In this document: piece after piece, positions 5,876 through 6,963 of the stretch
How positions within the stretch are numbered: the first letter of the stretch is position 1
Layout of the letters: every line of letters begins with the position of its first letter
Assembly: GCA_039799445.1 (NCBI GenBank)
Contig: JBDLSO010000039.1
Span: 1 to 6,963 of the forward strand
Length of the DNA stretch: 6,963 bases
Direction of reading: 5' to 3'
From: JBDLSO01 sp039799445
Lineage (GTDB): Bacteria > Patescibacteriota > Minisyncoccia > Phycocordibacterales > UBA5272
Program-made: the position numbers and the translations under genes
The notes under the pieces: generated by a model
What the model was told of the DNA's origin: nothing
Databases searched by the model: none
Seen by the model: only the letters and a program-made list of their open reading frames with translations

Positions 5876-5882
5876 CTCATTT

Positions 5883-6362
5883 ATGAACCACATAAGTGAT
5901 CGATATATACTCAGAGACAGTACAAGCGCAATTTACACAGTGTTTAATCGCTTGAGTAATAGCTTGATTTTTTGCGGAGCATTAGCCAGGACTAGACGCC
6001 GTTTTGGTGGCTATGTGTCAGTTACTAACTTAAGCGGTTCGCTTCTTTTATGTTGTGCCATCGGTGATTTCTCTGTAGAGAAGCGAGCGGACTACATAGC
6101 CTTTTCACAGGAGAAAGCTGTTCGCCTTGCAGCAAATGCAAGTCATAGCCTTAGTTCGCAGAGTCGGGAGCCTGATCTCATGAAGTTCGGCGGTGCGGTT
6201 AAGGGCGAGAATATAATTGTCTCGTTCTCAGGTTGTCCTGAAGAAGTCGACGAACTGATTTCCGTTTTAGTTCTGAGAGAGCTTGATGAGCTCACAAGAG
6301 AAAAAGCAAAAGAACTACTGGCTCTTTCTGGTAATTCTTATGCCGAAACGGTTACTTTGTAA
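5883..6362 (+). CDS. Small protein distantly resembling the GlcG/HbpS fold
   Basis: A 159-residue protein, confidently a gene because of the near-ideal ribosome binding site and a terminator right after it. Residues 42-120 loosely follow the pattern of the GlcG/HbpS (heme-binding-like) family: a strand with a Gly turn (GYVSVTNLSGSLLLCCAIGD), a helix with conserved Lys-Ala (AFSQEKAVRLA), then a Gly-rich strand pair (MKFGGAVKGENIIVSFSG) and an acidic helix (EEVDELISVLVLRELDEL). This is recognition by pattern only, so ligand and function are open. The final 20 residues (KAKELLALSGNSYAETVTL) lie beyond that core. There is no signal peptide or membrane span, so it is cytoplasmic. Codon choice appears less AT-biased than in the neighbours, and the translation signals differ, which may mean high expression or a different origin. 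Confidence 0.75.
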   Translation: MNHISDRYILRDSTSAIYTVFNRLSNSLIFCGALARTRRRFGGYVSVTNLSGSLLLCCAIGDFSVEKRADYIAFSQEKAVRLAANASHSLSSQSREPDLMKFGGAVKGENIIVSFSGCPEEVDELISVLVLRELDELTREKAKELLALSGNSYAETVTL

Positions 6363-6385
6363 ATGGTTACCTAAAGACAATAAAT

Positions 6386-6416
6386 CCCGCAGCGAAAGCT
6401 GTGGGTTTTTCTTTTT
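6386..6416 (+). terminator. Intrinsic terminator of the GlcG-like gene
   Basis: CCCGCAGC (6386-6393) pairs with GCTGTGGG (6398-6405), one G-U, closed by a stable GAAA tetraloop and followed by TTTTTCTTTTT. Confidence 0.92.
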
Positions 6417-6485
6417 CAAACTTGAAATTGAATACTTAATTTACTATTCACTTTTCTATATTCTATATTTCAGATTCTGCACCCA

Positions 6486-6494
6486 TGATATACT
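6486..6494 (+). promoter_or_regulatory. Extended -10 promoter of the glycosylphosphotransferase gene
   Basis: TG-A-TATACT, then ATATAC and the ATG at 6501. Spacing and layout are the same as for the M16 and PhnA-like genes, again predicting a leaderless mRNA. Confidence 0.7.
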
Positions 6495-6500
6495 ATATAC

Positions 6501-6963
6501 ATGTTAAACAGATATTTAACCAAACCATTTGCAATTGTAGGAGACGCAGTAGTACTTTCATTGGCGTTATTGACGGCACTATTTGTACGTGCACAGGCAA
6601 TACCGCAAGCAAGTTTTCTTGCTGCTCACCTAGATCCATTTCTTTTTGTATTATTCTCTTCAATACTTGTATATTTTATTTCTGGATTATATGACATACA
6701 AACCATCACACTCAAACGTATACTCTTCTCAAAACTAGTATATGCACAAATAGCAAATGCCTTTGTCGCTGTCTTTTTCTTTTACTTTATTACCATATGG
6801 GGTATCACACCCAAAACAATTCTTGTCCTTTATATTATTATTTCATCTATATATTTAGCTATTTGGAGGACATTTTTGTTTCCACATATTATCGGTACAC
6901 TCCCAAAAGATTCGGTCTGTATTTTTGCAAATAAAGCAGAAGGTCAAGAACTTTTTGATGCTC
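6501..6963 (+). CDS. Polyprenyl glycosylphosphotransferase, N-terminal part (cut by window edge)
   Basis: Probably the initiating enzyme of surface polysaccharide or glycan assembly, which moves a sugar-1-phosphate from a nucleotide sugar onto undecaprenyl phosphate in the cytoplasmic membrane. The open frame gives 154 residues and runs off the window. It shows four hydrophobic spans (about 9-29, 46-63, 80-100 and 105-121), with the family-typical GDAVVLSLALLTALFVR start and SGLYD after span 2. IWRTF after span 4 leads into a soluble nucleotide-binding-like region (PKDSVCIFANKAEGQELFDA). The catalytic C-terminal transferase domain is outside the window, so substrate cannot be named. The ATG at 6501 is chosen because the promoter spacing places the transcription start on it. 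Two short overlapping frames in this stretch are not used. Confidence 0.85.
   Translation, partial: MLNRYLTKPFAIVGDAVVLSLALLTALFVRAQAIPQASFLAAHLDPFLFVLFSSILVYFISGLYDIQTITLKRILFSKLVYAQIANAFVAVFFFYFITIWGITPKTILVLYIIISSIYLAIWRTFLFPHIIGTLPKDSVCIFANKAEGQELFDA

Noticed and set aside
6283..6507. 74-codon frame running out of the GlcG-like gene
   Set aside because: Overlaps the end of the better supported gene in another frame and reads through its terminator, with no ribosome site.
6485..6694. 69-codon frame at the start of the last gene
   Set aside because: Out of frame with the four-span membrane protein that fits a known family and is placed by its promoter.
1..6963. TGA recoded as glycine, as in some Patescibacteria lineages
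   Set aside because: No TGA occurs inside the real genes. TGA is also not used as a stop in the seven gene ends seen, but that is too few to draw a conclusion.
1..6963. CRISPR array, tRNA, rRNA, insertion sequence or prophage genes
   Set aside because: No regularly spaced repeats, cloverleaf, transposase or phage motif was found on either strand.

Overview
The window reads as chromosomal DNA of an AT-rich, compact bacterial genome, most likely a member of the Patescibacteria (Candidate Phyla Radiation, possibly Parcubacteria-like). That placement is inferred from gene content and signal style, not from a marker phylogeny. The supporting traits are very short intergenic gaps, intrinsic terminators butted against the next promoter, several genes without a Shine-Dalgarno site whose extended -10 box lies six bases before the ATG, a secreted orphan protein and small orphan proteins. 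The genetic code looks standard: every complete gene ends in TAA or TAG, and no in-frame TGA was seen.

Layout from left to right: the 3' part of gyrA (DNA gyrase subunit A) with its terminator; a strongly folded non-coding RNA candidate (about 1512-1647) with its own promoter and terminator; a secreted, cysteine-rich orphan protein (1673-2305); a bidirectional terminator; and, on the minus strand, a small PhnA/YjdM C-terminal-domain protein (2395-2640). A divergent promoter region leads to glyS, the single-chain Zn-type glycyl-tRNA synthetase (2720-4138). Then come a 44-residue membrane micro-protein with a 5' hairpin and a strong ribosome binding site (4206-4340), a GC-rich terminator, an M16 zinc protease (4408-5727), a terminator, a 159-residue protein that distantly resembles the GlcG/HbpS fold (5883-6362), a terminator, and the 5' end of a polyprenyl glycosylphosphotransferase (6501 to the right edge).

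Most genes appear to be independent transcription units rather than one operon. Housekeeping functions (gyrase, glycyl-tRNA synthetase) alternate with envelope-related ones (secreted protein, membrane micro-protein, first enzyme of surface polysaccharide assembly) and proteolysis. The only plausible co-transcribed pair is glyS plus the 44-residue gene, since no terminator separates them.

The two most interesting signals are both non-coding. The first is the RNA at 1512-1626: a perfect 16-bp closing helix encloses two further helices, and its 5' end falls where the promoter predicts. The second is a recurring TG-N-TATACT-N6 element placed so that transcription should start at the ATG of three genes (leaderless mRNAs) or at the first base of the RNA helix.
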